Shown: in pieces, positions 25,709 through 31,817 of the stretch
Layout: every line of letters begins with the position of its first letter
Position numbering within the stretch: the first letter of the stretch is position 1
Assembly (NCBI GenBank): GCA_019416865.1
Contig: DXWL01000022.1
Span: 1 to 31,817 of the forward strand
From: Fusobacterium sp.
GTDB lineage: Bacteria > Fusobacteriota > Fusobacteriia > Fusobacteriales > Fusobacteriaceae
Length of the DNA stretch: 31,817 bases
Reading direction: 5' to 3'
Made by a program: the position numbers and the translations under genes
Notes under the pieces: model-generated
Databases searched by the model: none
What the model was told of the DNA's origin: nothing
The model's input: the letters and a program-made list of their open reading frames with translations, nothing else

Positions 25709-28324
25709 CTAATTTAATATTTTTTTAAGCTCGTTAAGTTTTATCATAGCTTCCATAGGGGTAAGGGTATTGATATCTATTTCACGAAGAAGTTTTAAAG
25801 TAAGTTCTTCCTCTTTTGAAATTTTTTCCTCCTCTGTAACAGGCTCTATATGTTTTGGCTCTTCATATACAGGCTGTGCAAAAAGCATCATCTGCTCTCC
25901 GCCGAATTTTTTTTCTATGATATTTTTTCTCTGTTCCAATACCTTTAATATTTTTTTAGAATTTAAAAGTATCTCTTTAGGAAGTCCTGCAAGTCTTGCA
26001 ACCTCTATTCCGTAAGACTTATCTGCTCCCCCTTTTACTATCTCTCTCAAAAATTTTATCTCATTGTTATTTTCTTCCACTTCAATTCTATAATTTTCAG
26101 CTCTTTCAAGTTTTTCTCCAAGCTGTGTAAGTTCATGATAGTGAGTGGCAAATATTGTTTTTGCTTTTATATTATCATGAATATATTCAGATATTGCTGT
26201 GGCAATAGATATTCCGTCAAATGTTGATGTTCCTCTTCCAATCTCATCAAGAATTATAAATGATTTTGATGTAGCACTGTTTAAAATATTTGCCACTTCA
26301 CTCATCTCAAGCATAAATGTTGACTGTCCTGTCATAAGGTCATCACTTGCACCTATTCTTGTAAAAATTCTGTCTACAATTCCTATTTTAGCATAATCTA
26401 CAGGAACATAAGAACCTATATGAGCCATTATAATTATAAGAGCTATCTGTTTCATATAAGTTGATTTTCCTGACATATTAGGACCTGTCAAAATCACAAA
26501 ATTTTTATTATCATCCATAAGCACTTTGTTTTTTACAAACTCCCCTGCTGGAATAAGCTTTTCTATAATAGGATGTCTTCCTCCTAAAATTTCCAGTGAA
26601 AAATCCTCTGTTATCTCTGGTTTCACATATCCATTTTTTATTGCTACATGAGCAAAGTTTGTTATTACATCAAGATATCCTATTTTATATCCTAAGTCCT
26701 GAAGAGTTTCTCTATATTTTTTTATCTCTCCTGTAAGCTCTTTAAAAAGATAATACTCAAGAGTTTCTATTCTTGTTTTAGCATTAAGAATTTTTTCCTC
26801 ATATGTTTTAAGTTCAGGAACAATATATCTTTCTGCATTTGTAAGAGTTTGCTTTCTTATATAGTAATCAGGAACCATGTCCATGTTTGCCTTCGTAATT
26901 TCGATAAAGTAACCAAATACTTTGTTGTATTTTATTTTAAGTCCTTTTATTCCTGTTTTTTCTCTCTCTTCACTCTCTATTTTTAAAATATAGTCTTTTC
27001 CATGATTGGATATATCACGAAGCTCATCTAGTTCAGAATTATAATTATCTTTTATAATTCCTCCCTCTCTTATTGAGAAAGGCGGTTCGTCCACTATAAT
27101 TTTTTCTATAAGATTATAAACTTCTATTAGTTTTTCTGCATCTATTTTAAAAAGTTCATTTCCTTGAAGAACTCTATAAAGTTCAAGACTTGTTCTTATA
27201 GATTGTTTAAGTGCTACAAGATCCCTTCCGTTTACTGTTTCAAGAACAAGCTTTCCAATAATTCTCTCTATATCATAAATATCTTTCAGCTTTTCTCTTA
27301 TATCTTCACGAAGAAGAACCTCGTCTATAAAAAATCCTATATCATTTTGTCTTTTTTTAATCTTTTCAATGTTAAGAAGAGGATTTTTAATTATTTTTTT
27401 TAGAAGACGGCTTCCCATTGAGCTTTTACAATAATCAAGCACCCAAAGAAGAGTTCCGTTTGAACTTTCTCCCTTCCAGTTTGAAATGATATCAAGATTT
27501 TTTTGTGTTGTAAGATTAAGCTCCATTATATCATCACTGCTGCTGTATACTATTTTAGTAACAGGGATATCTTTTCCCTTTTGGAGATCCACAACATATT
27601 TAAGTATCATGCTTGATATTTTTATTACAAGCTCTTTTTCTCCTATTCCAAAACTATCCAAAGATTGAATTCCAAAATATTCTGTCAGATATTTTTCACT
27701 ATTTTTTACAGCAGGAGCTTTATGAAGATTTATTCCGTCTTTCATTCTGTGGTTTTCAAGTTCTTTTGAAAGAAAAGAATATCCTTTATCATCAGTTATA
27801 ATCTCTTTTGGAGAAATTTTATTTATCTCCCCCAAAAGTTTGTAACCAAGATTTTCTCCCTCTATCTCTCCTGTTCTAAACTCTCCTGTTGTAATATCAA
27901 CATAGGCAACAGCAGCTTTCTTATCATCAAAAATTATTCCCATAAGATAGTTATTTATTTTTTCATCAAGATATTCTGTATCTATTACAGTTCCGGGAGT
28001 GATTACTCTTATTACATCTCTTTTTACAATCCCTTTTGCTGTTTTAGGATCTTCTACCTGTTCACATATTGCTACCTTGTATCCTCTGCCCACAAGTTTT
28101 GCTATATATGAAGCTGCTGAGTGATATGGTATTCCTGCTAAAGGAACATCTGTTTTTTTATTTCTCTTCGTAAGAGTAAGTCCCAACTCTTTTGAGGCTA
28201 TTTTTGCATCTTCATAAAACATCTCATAGAAATCTCCCATTCTGTAAAACAAAATGCTGTCCATATATCCGGCTTTTATTTCATTGTATTGTTTCATCAT
28301 AGGAGTATCGTCTAATAATACCAA
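25709..28324 (-). CDS. mutS: DNA mismatch repair protein MutS
   Basis: Recognises mismatches and small loops and starts mismatch repair with MutL. The 871 aa have the standard layout: N-terminal mismatch-binding domain with RMGDFYEMFYEDA (about 28-41), connector and clamp domains, then the ATPase with Walker A GPNMSGKST (about 613-621), TGQSTFMLEMSE, Walker B DEIGRGTSTFDG, and THYHEL. The start is a TTG (28324) with AAGGAAGTG about 7 bases upstream. It gives the usual N-terminus ending DTPMMKQY; an ATG start inside would lose it. The C-terminus extends past the ATPase with a helical tail. No mutL lies in the window. It is 13 bases from dusB and 9 from the LptC-like gene. Confidence 0.97.
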   Translation of the reverse strand: MVLLDDTPMMKQYNEIKAGYMDSILFYRMGDFYEMFYEDAKIASKELGLTLTKRNKKTDVPLAGIPYHSAASYIAKLVGRGYKVAICEQVEDPKTAKGIVKRDVIRVITPGTVIDTEYLDEKINNYLMGIIFDDKKAAVAYVDITTGEFRTGEIEGENLGYKLLGEINKISPKEIITDDKGYSFLSKELENHRMKDGINLHKAPAVKNSEKYLTEYFGIQSLDSFGIGEKELVIKISSMILKYVVDLQKGKDIPVTKIVYSSSDDIMELNLTTQKNLDIISNWKGESSNGTLLWVLDYCKSSMGSRLLKKIIKNPLLNIEKIKKRQNDIGFFIDEVLLREDIREKLKDIYDIERIIGKLVLETVNGRDLVALKQSIRTSLELYRVLQGNELFKIDAEKLIEVYNLIEKIIVDEPPFSIREGGIIKDNYNSELDELRDISNHGKDYILKIESEEREKTGIKGLKIKYNKVFGYFIEITKANMDMVPDYYIRKQTLTNAERYIVPELKTYEEKILNAKTRIETLEYYLFKELTGEIKKYRETLQDLGYKIGYLDVITNFAHVAIKNGYVKPEITEDFSLEILGGRHPIIEKLIPAGEFVKNKVLMDDNKNFVILTGPNMSGKSTYMKQIALIIIMAHIGSYVPVDYAKIGIVDRIFTRIGASDDLMTGQSTFMLEMSEVANILNSATSKSFIILDEIGRGTSTFDGISIATAISEYIHDNIKAKTIFATHYHELTQLGEKLERAENYRIEVEENNNEIKFLREIVKGGADKSYGIEVARLAGLPKEILLNSKKILKVLEQRKNIIEKKFGGEQMMLFAQPVYEEPKHIEPVTEEEKISKEEELTLKLLREIDINTLTPMEAMIKLNELKKILN

Positions 28325-28336
28325 AATATCACTTCC

Positions 28337-29269
28337 TTAAATTTTCCCTTTCAGCTCTTCTAAAATTCTTACAACTTCACGATAATCATCACATTTATTT
28401 ATTGTATTTTTTGCCTCTGCTGAGCCTCTGATACCTTTTAGATACCAACAGATATGCTTTCTCATTTCATAAATAAATTTATCACTTTCATTATCTTCTC
28501 TGGCTCTCAATATATGTTTTATCGCCATATCTATTTTTTCTTTGTCTGTTACTTTTGTTCTTACTTCTCCATATTCCAAAATCTCTCTGATATCTCTAAT
28601 AAGCCATGGATTTCCACAGATACCTCTTGCAAGCATAACTCCATCTACTCCTGAAAGACTTACTCTTTCAAGAGCATCTTCTGCTGTAAAAATATCTCCG
28701 TTTCCTATAACAGGAATAGATACTGCCTCTTTCACCTCTTTTATTGTGTTCCAGTCAGCTTTTCCTGTATACATCTGTTCTCTTGTTCTTCCATGAACTG
28801 TAATATGGCAGCAGCCACACTCTTCAGCAATTTTGGCAATTTTTACATATTCTTTTACACCTTTAAATCCAACTCTTATTTTTATAGAAAGTTTTGTCTC
28901 AGGTTTCAAAATTTCTCTTACTCTAGTAAGAATTGCTCTTATATGTTCCGGGTCTGCAAGAAGTCCTGAACCATAACCATTTTTCACTATTTTTGCCATA
29001 GGACATCCTGCATTTATATCTATATGATGTACCCCTTTATCTTCAAGATATTTTGCACTTGCTGCAATTTTTTCAATATCATTTCCAAAAACTTGTACAG
29101 CTTCTCCATCTCTCAATCTCAAAAGCTTAGTTAAAGTTTTTTCGTTCATCATCTCCATGGCATTTACACTTACCATCTCTGTAAATACCAGATCCGGATT
29201 AAATTCTTCCAATATTCCTCTGAATGTATAATCCGTTACTCCCGCCATGGGGGCAATGTATATTTTCAT
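28337..29269 (-). CDS. dusB: tRNA-dihydrouridine synthase, DusB-like
   Basis: An FMN and NADPH-dependent enzyme that reduces uridine to dihydrouridine in tRNA D-loops. The 310 aa open with YIAPMAGVTDYTFR, the FMN-binding start of the TIM barrel. The proton-donating cysteine is C89 in NAGCPM, followed by KNGYGSGLL; further conserved parts are ITVHGRTREQMYTG and PVIGNGDI, then GVMLARG and the C-terminal helical domain. An upstream ATG (29326) overlaps the promoter -10 region and has no Shine-Dalgarno; ATG 29269 has GGAGG 6 bases upstream and gives the family N-terminus. It is the first gene of the long run, with its own strong promoter. DusB is chosen over DusA or DusC by overall resemblance. 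Confidence 0.9.
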   Translation of the reverse strand: MKIYIAPMAGVTDYTFRGILEEFNPDLVFTEMVSVNAMEMMNEKTLTKLLRLRDGEAVQVFGNDIEKIAASAKYLEDKGVHHIDINAGCPMAKIVKNGYGSGLLADPEHIRAILTRVREILKPETKLSIKIRVGFKGVKEYVKIAKIAEECGCCHITVHGRTREQMYTGKADWNTIKEVKEAVSIPVIGNGDIFTAEDALERVSLSGVDGVMLARGICGNPWLIRDIREILEYGEVRTKVTDKEKIDMAIKHILRAREDNESDKFIYEMRKHICWYLKGIRGSAEAKNTINKCDDYREVVRILEELKGKI

Positions 29270-29302
29270 TTTTTCCTCCGATTTTTCAGCTGTTTCTACA
29301 AT

Positions 29303-29338
29303 AACCACAATATAAAATTTTACCATATTTTTGTGGTT
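29303..29338. promoter_or_regulatory. Inverted repeat flanking the dusB -10 box
   Basis: AACCACAA (29303-29310) and TTGTGGTT (29331-29338) form a perfect 8-bp inverted repeat with a 20-base spacer that encloses the -10 hexamer. Half-sites sit two turns of the helix apart (centres about 28 bases apart), which would suit a dimeric DNA-binding protein. No known operator is recognised. Confidence 0.4.
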
Positions 29339-29345
29339 TTTTCAA
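29317..29345 (-). promoter_or_regulatory. Sigma-70-type promoter of the dusB-mutS-lpt run
   Basis: On the minus strand, TTGAAA (29340-29345) and TAAAAT (29317-29322) are separated by exactly 17 bases. It is about 50-75 bases before the dusB start codon and downstream of the hydrolase terminator. Confidence 0.7.
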
Positions 29346-29377
29346 TTCATATGAAATAAAGTTAGGATTTAAAAAAT

Positions 29378-29396
29378 AGCAGGAAAAATTCCTGCT
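29378..29396 (-). terminator. Intrinsic terminator of the hydrolase gene
   Basis: AGCAGGAA and TTCCTGCT form an 8-bp perfect stem around a 3-base loop. It is followed on the minus strand by a six-T tract (29371-29376), 9 bases past the hydrolase stop codon. Confidence 0.85.
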
Positions 29397-29404
29397 TATA
29401 AAAA

Positions 29405-30130
29405 TTATTCATGTGTTTTTTTATCTTTCAAAAAATTACTTAATTCTTCTTCTAATTTTTCTAATTGTTCTTCTCTATAAAAATAATGCTCCGAATCTTT
29501 TAAAATTTCTAATTTGCAATTAAATTTTTTAGAAAACTTTTTAGTAGTTTCTATATTACAAATTTCATCTTTTTCTCCACATAAAATACAGGTTTCTATT
29601 TCCCATTTAGTTACTGAATTTCTTTTAACATAAGAATAATAATCCCAATATAAAGTTTCTCCAATAGGTAAGGCAACTTCTTTTTCTATTTTTAATCTTT
29701 CCTCTGTTATTCCAAAAGCTGACATCATATTTTCAATAACTTCTTTCATATCTAAAAGAGGAGATAAAAAAAATGCTTTCTCTATTTTTTTATCTTTATA
29801 GACTAAAAGACTAAAATAAGTTCCTATACTGTTAGTAAATAAAGAGATGGTATTCCATTTTTCTTTGAGTATGTTATAAATCTCATTTAACTCTTTTGTA
29901 CAAACTTCAGGATTCAGAGGAGTAATTTCATTTTTTCTTTCTCCATGTTTTGGTAAATCAAAACTTAAAACTTGATAACCATACTTTTCAGAAACTTTAG
30001 CTAATATTTCTATTGGAACATCTGCTTTGTTAGACATCATTCCGTGAACTGCTAGTATTATATTTTCACTTTCATTTCCCCATAAAACAGCAGGGATATT
30101 ATTTATTTTAAAATTTTTTTGTTTTATCAT
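29405..30130 (-). CDS. Alpha/beta hydrolase, substrate unknown
   Basis: A 241-aa cytoplasmic alpha/beta hydrolase. The oxyanion-hole segment is VHGMMSNK (28-35). The nucleophile is probably S101 in TNSIG, where the first glycine of the usual GxSxG is replaced by threonine. Acid D188 in CGEKDEI and base H215 in DSEHYFY complete a catalytic triad in proper order. It could be an esterase or acyl hydrolase. It follows the MFS exporter gene, is AT-rich, and is bounded by terminator-like hairpins on both sides. ATG has AGGAG upstream. No specific family was recognised. Confidence 0.75.
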   Translation of the reverse strand: MIKQKNFKINNIPAVLWGNESENIILAVHGMMSNKADVPIEILAKVSEKYGYQVLSFDLPKHGERKNEITPLNPEVCTKELNEIYNILKEKWNTISLFTNSIGTYFSLLVYKDKKIEKAFFLSPLLDMKEVIENMMSAFGITEERLKIEKEVALPIGETLYWDYYSYVKRNSVTKWEIETCILCGEKDEICNIETTKKFSKKFNCKLEILKDSEHYFYREEQLEKLEEELSNFLKDKKTHE

Positions 30131-30146
30131 TTTATTTTCTCCTAGT

Positions 30147-30201
30147 AAAAAAGTGCTTATAACAAAATTATCATTTAATTCACCAAAAATGTTATAAGCA
30201 C
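30147..30201 (-). terminator. Hairpin with T-run between MFS gene and hydrolase
   Basis: GTGCTTATAACA (30153-30164) and TGTTATAAGCAC (30190-30201) form a perfect 12-bp stem with a 25-base loop. Six T follow on the minus strand (30147-30152), 43 bases past the MFS stop. The hydrolase Shine-Dalgarno lies just beyond, so this could be the MFS terminator, or an attenuator that sets how much hydrolase is made by read-through. Confidence 0.75.
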
Positions 30202-30243
30202 CTCCTATTATTAATCTATAAAATTTTAAATTTCATTTAAAAA

Positions 30244-31521
30244 CTACACATCAATTTTATCCAGTTCTTTGAAATTTTTACTATTTCTAAAAATTATAGA
30301 CCCTATTATTCCTAAAAATCCTATAAAAATATATAATAAGGCTATAGAAAGTTCTCGATTATTTTTCCCTAAAAAAGATAAATTTTTCATTAATGAATAA
30401 TTATCTTTTATAATTGGATAAAATATAAAATCATTCAAAACTCCTGATAAAAAAATTCCAACTGGTAAAAATAAATATTGAATTGTATTTCTAGCTGAAA
30501 AAACTCTTCCTTGTAGTTCTATTGGTATTCTTACTCTTGTTAAATAATCCACATTTGCAAGAAGTAATGGAACTAAAATATTTCCTAAAAATATACCTAG
30601 AATCCAAATTATATAATTTTTTCCTATACCTAAAGAGAAATTACAAACTCCAAAAGAAAAAATCATTATATTTGTTAAAAGCACACTATAATTTTTAAAT
30701 TTTGGAAAAAATTTAAGGAGCATACTTCCAACAAGACCTGCTATTCCAATCATACTGGTAACTATTCCTAATTGAAAATCATTATTACCATTTCTTAATA
30801 AAACCATTGGAGCAAGAGCTGTTGAGTATATTCCGTAGACTAAATTTATAAATCCCATAAAGAAAATCAAAGCAAGAATATCCTTCATTGAAAGTAGATA
30901 TTTTATTCCTAATATAAAATCATTTATAAAGCTTTCTTTTTTATCAGAAATTTGCAACTTTGGAATCTTAACAAAAATTATCAATGTTAAATATGCAAAT
31001 ATAAAAGTCATTAAATCTATTATAATTATAACTTTTAATCCCCAAAGAGCATAAATAGAAACTGATAAAATAGGAACAAATATATCTAAAAAAGATTTAA
31101 AAAAAGAACGAATACCACTTGTCTTTATATAATCTTTTTTTGAAACAATTAAAGAAATTACAACTTCTGATGTAGGAGCTTGAAAAGAATCAGCAATTCC
31201 TAATAGAATATTTATTATAAAAATATACTGAAATTTAAGTTTTCCAAAAATCAAAAGTATAAGAGTTATAAAAGATAATACTCCTGCAAAAGAATCAGCA
31301 ACTTTTAAAACTGTTTTTTTATCCCATTTATCACTTAAAGTTCCTGCTATAAAATTAAATAAAATTTCCGGGACTAAATAACAAAGTGTTACTAAAGATG
31401 TATAAAAAACAGAGTTTGTTGTTTTATAAATCCATAGTGTAAAGCCATAACTTGTCATTCTACTTCCAAATTGAGAAACAAATTGTCCTGTTATAAAGAT
31501 ATAAAAATTTTTTAATGTCAT
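30244..31521 (-). CDS. MFS exporter, probable drug or small-molecule efflux protein
   Basis: A 425-aa inner-membrane transporter with about 12 hydrophobic segments. Between TM2 and TM3 it has the loop motif GTLSDKWDKKT (60-70), an MFS motif-A variant. The N-terminal TGQFVSQFGSRMTSYG and the layout resemble the DHA3/MefA-like group, which includes macrolide efflux proteins; this resemblance was made by eye. A regulated leader lies upstream: a 15-codon ORF and alternative hairpins, which supports inducible efflux. The DNA is more AT-rich than the dusB run (one line counted by hand at 22 percent G+C), suggesting acquisition. Substrate unknown. AGGAG precedes the ATG. Confidence 0.85.
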   Translation of the reverse strand: MTLKNFYIFITGQFVSQFGSRMTSYGFTLWIYKTTNSVFYTSLVTLCYLVPEILFNFIAGTLSDKWDKKTVLKVADSFAGVLSFITLILLIFGKLKFQYIFIINILLGIADSFQAPTSEVVISLIVSKKDYIKTSGIRSFFKSFLDIFVPILSVSIYALWGLKVIIIIDLMTFIFAYLTLIIFVKIPKLQISDKKESFINDFILGIKYLLSMKDILALIFFMGFINLVYGIYSTALAPMVLLRNGNNDFQLGIVTSMIGIAGLVGSMLLKFFPKFKNYSVLLTNIMIFSFGVCNFSLGIGKNYIIWILGIFLGNILVPLLLANVDYLTRVRIPIELQGRVFSARNTIQYLFLPVGIFLSGVLNDFIFYPIIKDNYSLMKNLSFLGKNNRELSIALLYIFIGFLGIIGSIIFRNSKNFKELDKIDV

Positions 31522-31530
31522 ATTAACTTT
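31522..31530 (-). promoter_or_regulatory. Start-region copy of the attenuator repeat
   Basis: ATTAACTTT (plus strand) lies immediately upstream of the MFS ATG and is an exact copy of 31601-31609 in the first attenuator arm. The complementary strand segment AAAGTTAAT at 31563-31571 in the third arm could pair with either copy. If the third arm is free it could cover the MFS ribosome site. Confidence 0.45.
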
Positions 31531-31553
31531 ACTCCTTTTATTTTATTTTTCAT

Positions 31554-31613
31554 AAAAAGTGCAAAGTTAATTTATTAAACTCTGTACAAATTTAATTAAA
31601 ATTAACTTTGCAC
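31554..31613 (-). terminator. Attenuator terminator hairpin before the MFS gene
   Basis: Reading the minus strand, 31599-31613 pairs perfectly over 15 bases with 31559-31573 around a 25-base loop, and five T follow (31554-31558). It lies between the leader ORF and the MFS start, so if formed it should stop or reduce transcription into the MFS gene. Confidence 0.75.
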
Positions 31614-31618
31614 AGAGT
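31579..31618 (-). promoter_or_regulatory. Competing antiterminator hairpin
   Basis: The minus-strand segment 31607-31618 (ACTCTGTGCAAA) pairs with 31579-31590 (TTTGTACAGAGT) over 12 bases with one G-U wobble, around a 16-base loop. It shares bases with the first arm of the terminator hairpin, so the two structures cannot form together. This is the standard layout of a two-state attenuator. Confidence 0.65.
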
Positions 31619-31639
31619 AAATACAATGCAGAGCTTCAT
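31592..31639 (-). CDS. Leader peptide of the MFS attenuator
   Basis: A 15-codon ORF, MKLCIVFTLCKVNFN, with a near-perfect Shine-Dalgarno AAGGAGGAG (31645-31653) 5 bases before the ATG. It lies directly after a consensus promoter. Codons 8-11 make up one arm of the antiterminator hairpin, and codons 9-14 one arm of the terminator hairpin, so the position of a translating or stalled ribosome would choose between them. The hydrophobic CIVFT stretch recalls the drug-stalling segments of Erm leader peptides (IFVI-type), a resemblance only. No known leader was recognised. Confidence 0.65.
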   Translation of the reverse strand: MKLCIVFTLCKVNFN

Positions 31640-31676
31640 TTTTACTCCTCCTTTTTCTATATCTTTTTATATAATA

Positions 31677-31705
31677 ATTATATAAACATTTAAGAAGAAA
31701 ATCAA
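31677..31705 (-). promoter_or_regulatory. Sigma-70-type promoter of the leader-MFS unit
   Basis: On the minus strand, TTGATT (31700-31705) and a perfect TATAAT (31677-31682) are spaced by exactly 17 bases. The start of transcription is expected near 31670, about 30 bases before the leader ATG. Confidence 0.75.
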
Positions 31706-31717
31706 TATAAAACAAAA

Positions 31718-31739
31718 AGAGAAGGATTTCTCCTTCTCT
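31718..31739 (-). terminator. Intrinsic terminator of tuf
   Basis: AGAGAAGGA and TCCTTCTCT form a 9-bp perfect stem around a 4-base loop. On the minus strand it is followed by TTTTTGTTTT, 25 bases past the tuf stop codon. Confidence 0.88.
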
Positions 31740-31764
31740 CTTAATTTTTTTTATTATGAACGAA

Positions 31765-31817
31765 CTATTTAGTTATTTCTGATACTACTCCAGAAGCTAC
31801 TGTTCTTCCACCTTCTC
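31765..31817 (-). CDS. tuf: Elongation factor Tu, C-terminal end (partial)
   Basis: The last 17 codons of a gene that runs off the right edge of the window. They read EGGRTVASGVVSEITK, the C-terminal signature of bacterial EF-Tu (usually GGRTVGAGVVxxI-type). EF-Tu delivers aminoacyl-tRNA to the ribosome. A strong terminator follows. Confidence 0.93.
   Translation of the reverse strand, partial: EGGRTVASGVVSEITK

Noticed and set aside
29270..29326. Upstream ATG of dusB
   Set aside because: It lies at the promoter -10 region, before the expected start of transcription.
30184..30240. Possible second leader ORF before the hydrolase
   Set aside because: An AGGAGG is present but no start codon lies at proper spacing; the nearest frames are two to six codons long.
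31522..31557. An 11-codon ORF overlapping the MFS start codon (minus strand)
   Set aside because: It has no Shine-Dalgarno, begins in the terminator T-run and reads as low-complexity Lys/Asn; a chance frame is likely.
31540..31670. T-box or known riboswitch before the MFS gene
   Set aside because: No T-box sequence or specifier loop and no recognisable riboswitch core was seen; the space is filled by the short ORF and the two hairpins.

Overview
The window looks like chromosomal DNA of an AT-rich Gram-negative anaerobe, most likely a Fusobacterium or close relative in the Fusobacteriota. The signs are very low G+C, strong AGGAGG ribosome sites, an LPS-export (Lpt) gene set in an otherwise Firmicutes-like codon style, and an unusually long LptC/LptA-type protein. 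The genus is inferred from general knowledge, not from a search. Every gene except one lies on the minus strand, so transcription runs from the right end to the left.

Right end (about 29.4-31.8 kb). The last codons of tuf (EF-Tu) and its terminator are followed by an AT-rich accessory pair, an MFS exporter and an alpha/beta hydrolase. The exporter has its own consensus promoter. Its 5' leader encodes a 15-residue peptide whose codons overlap two mutually exclusive hairpins, one followed by a T-run. This looks like leader-peptide attenuation of an efflux gene and is the most novel signal here. The pair is closed by terminators.

Centre (about 6.5-29.3 kb). A strong promoter upstream of dusB starts a tightly packed run of housekeeping and envelope genes: dusB, mutS, a 902-residue LptC-like bridge protein, lptB, alaS, ruvX, secD, secF, alr, an RlmI-like methyltransferase, cvpA, the LptF/LptG pair, an M16 peptidase, dut, rodA, an RluA-type pseudouridine synthase, an NSS amino-acid transporter and a 33-residue MetS-type small subunit. 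Four Lpt components (LptB, LptC/A, LptF, LptG) are thus in one run, with protein translocation (SecDF), the cell-wall D-Ala supply (alr) and elongation (RodA). A long imperfect hairpin separates secF from alr and may split the run.

Left end (1-6.4 kb). A four-gene operon for D-amino-acid use (N-acyl-D-amino-acid deacylase, GntP-type permease, D-serine ammonia-lyase, DSD1/D-threonine-aldolase-like enzyme) is transcribed divergently from an XRE-cupin regulator. The shared intergenic region holds a consensus promoter followed by direct repeats and a 12-bp palindrome, a plausible operator. Together these genes could deacylate, import and degrade D-amino acids to keto acids and ammonia.

No rRNA, tRNA, insertion sequence, phage gene or CRISPR array was seen. 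No gene-free stretch exceeds 300 bases.
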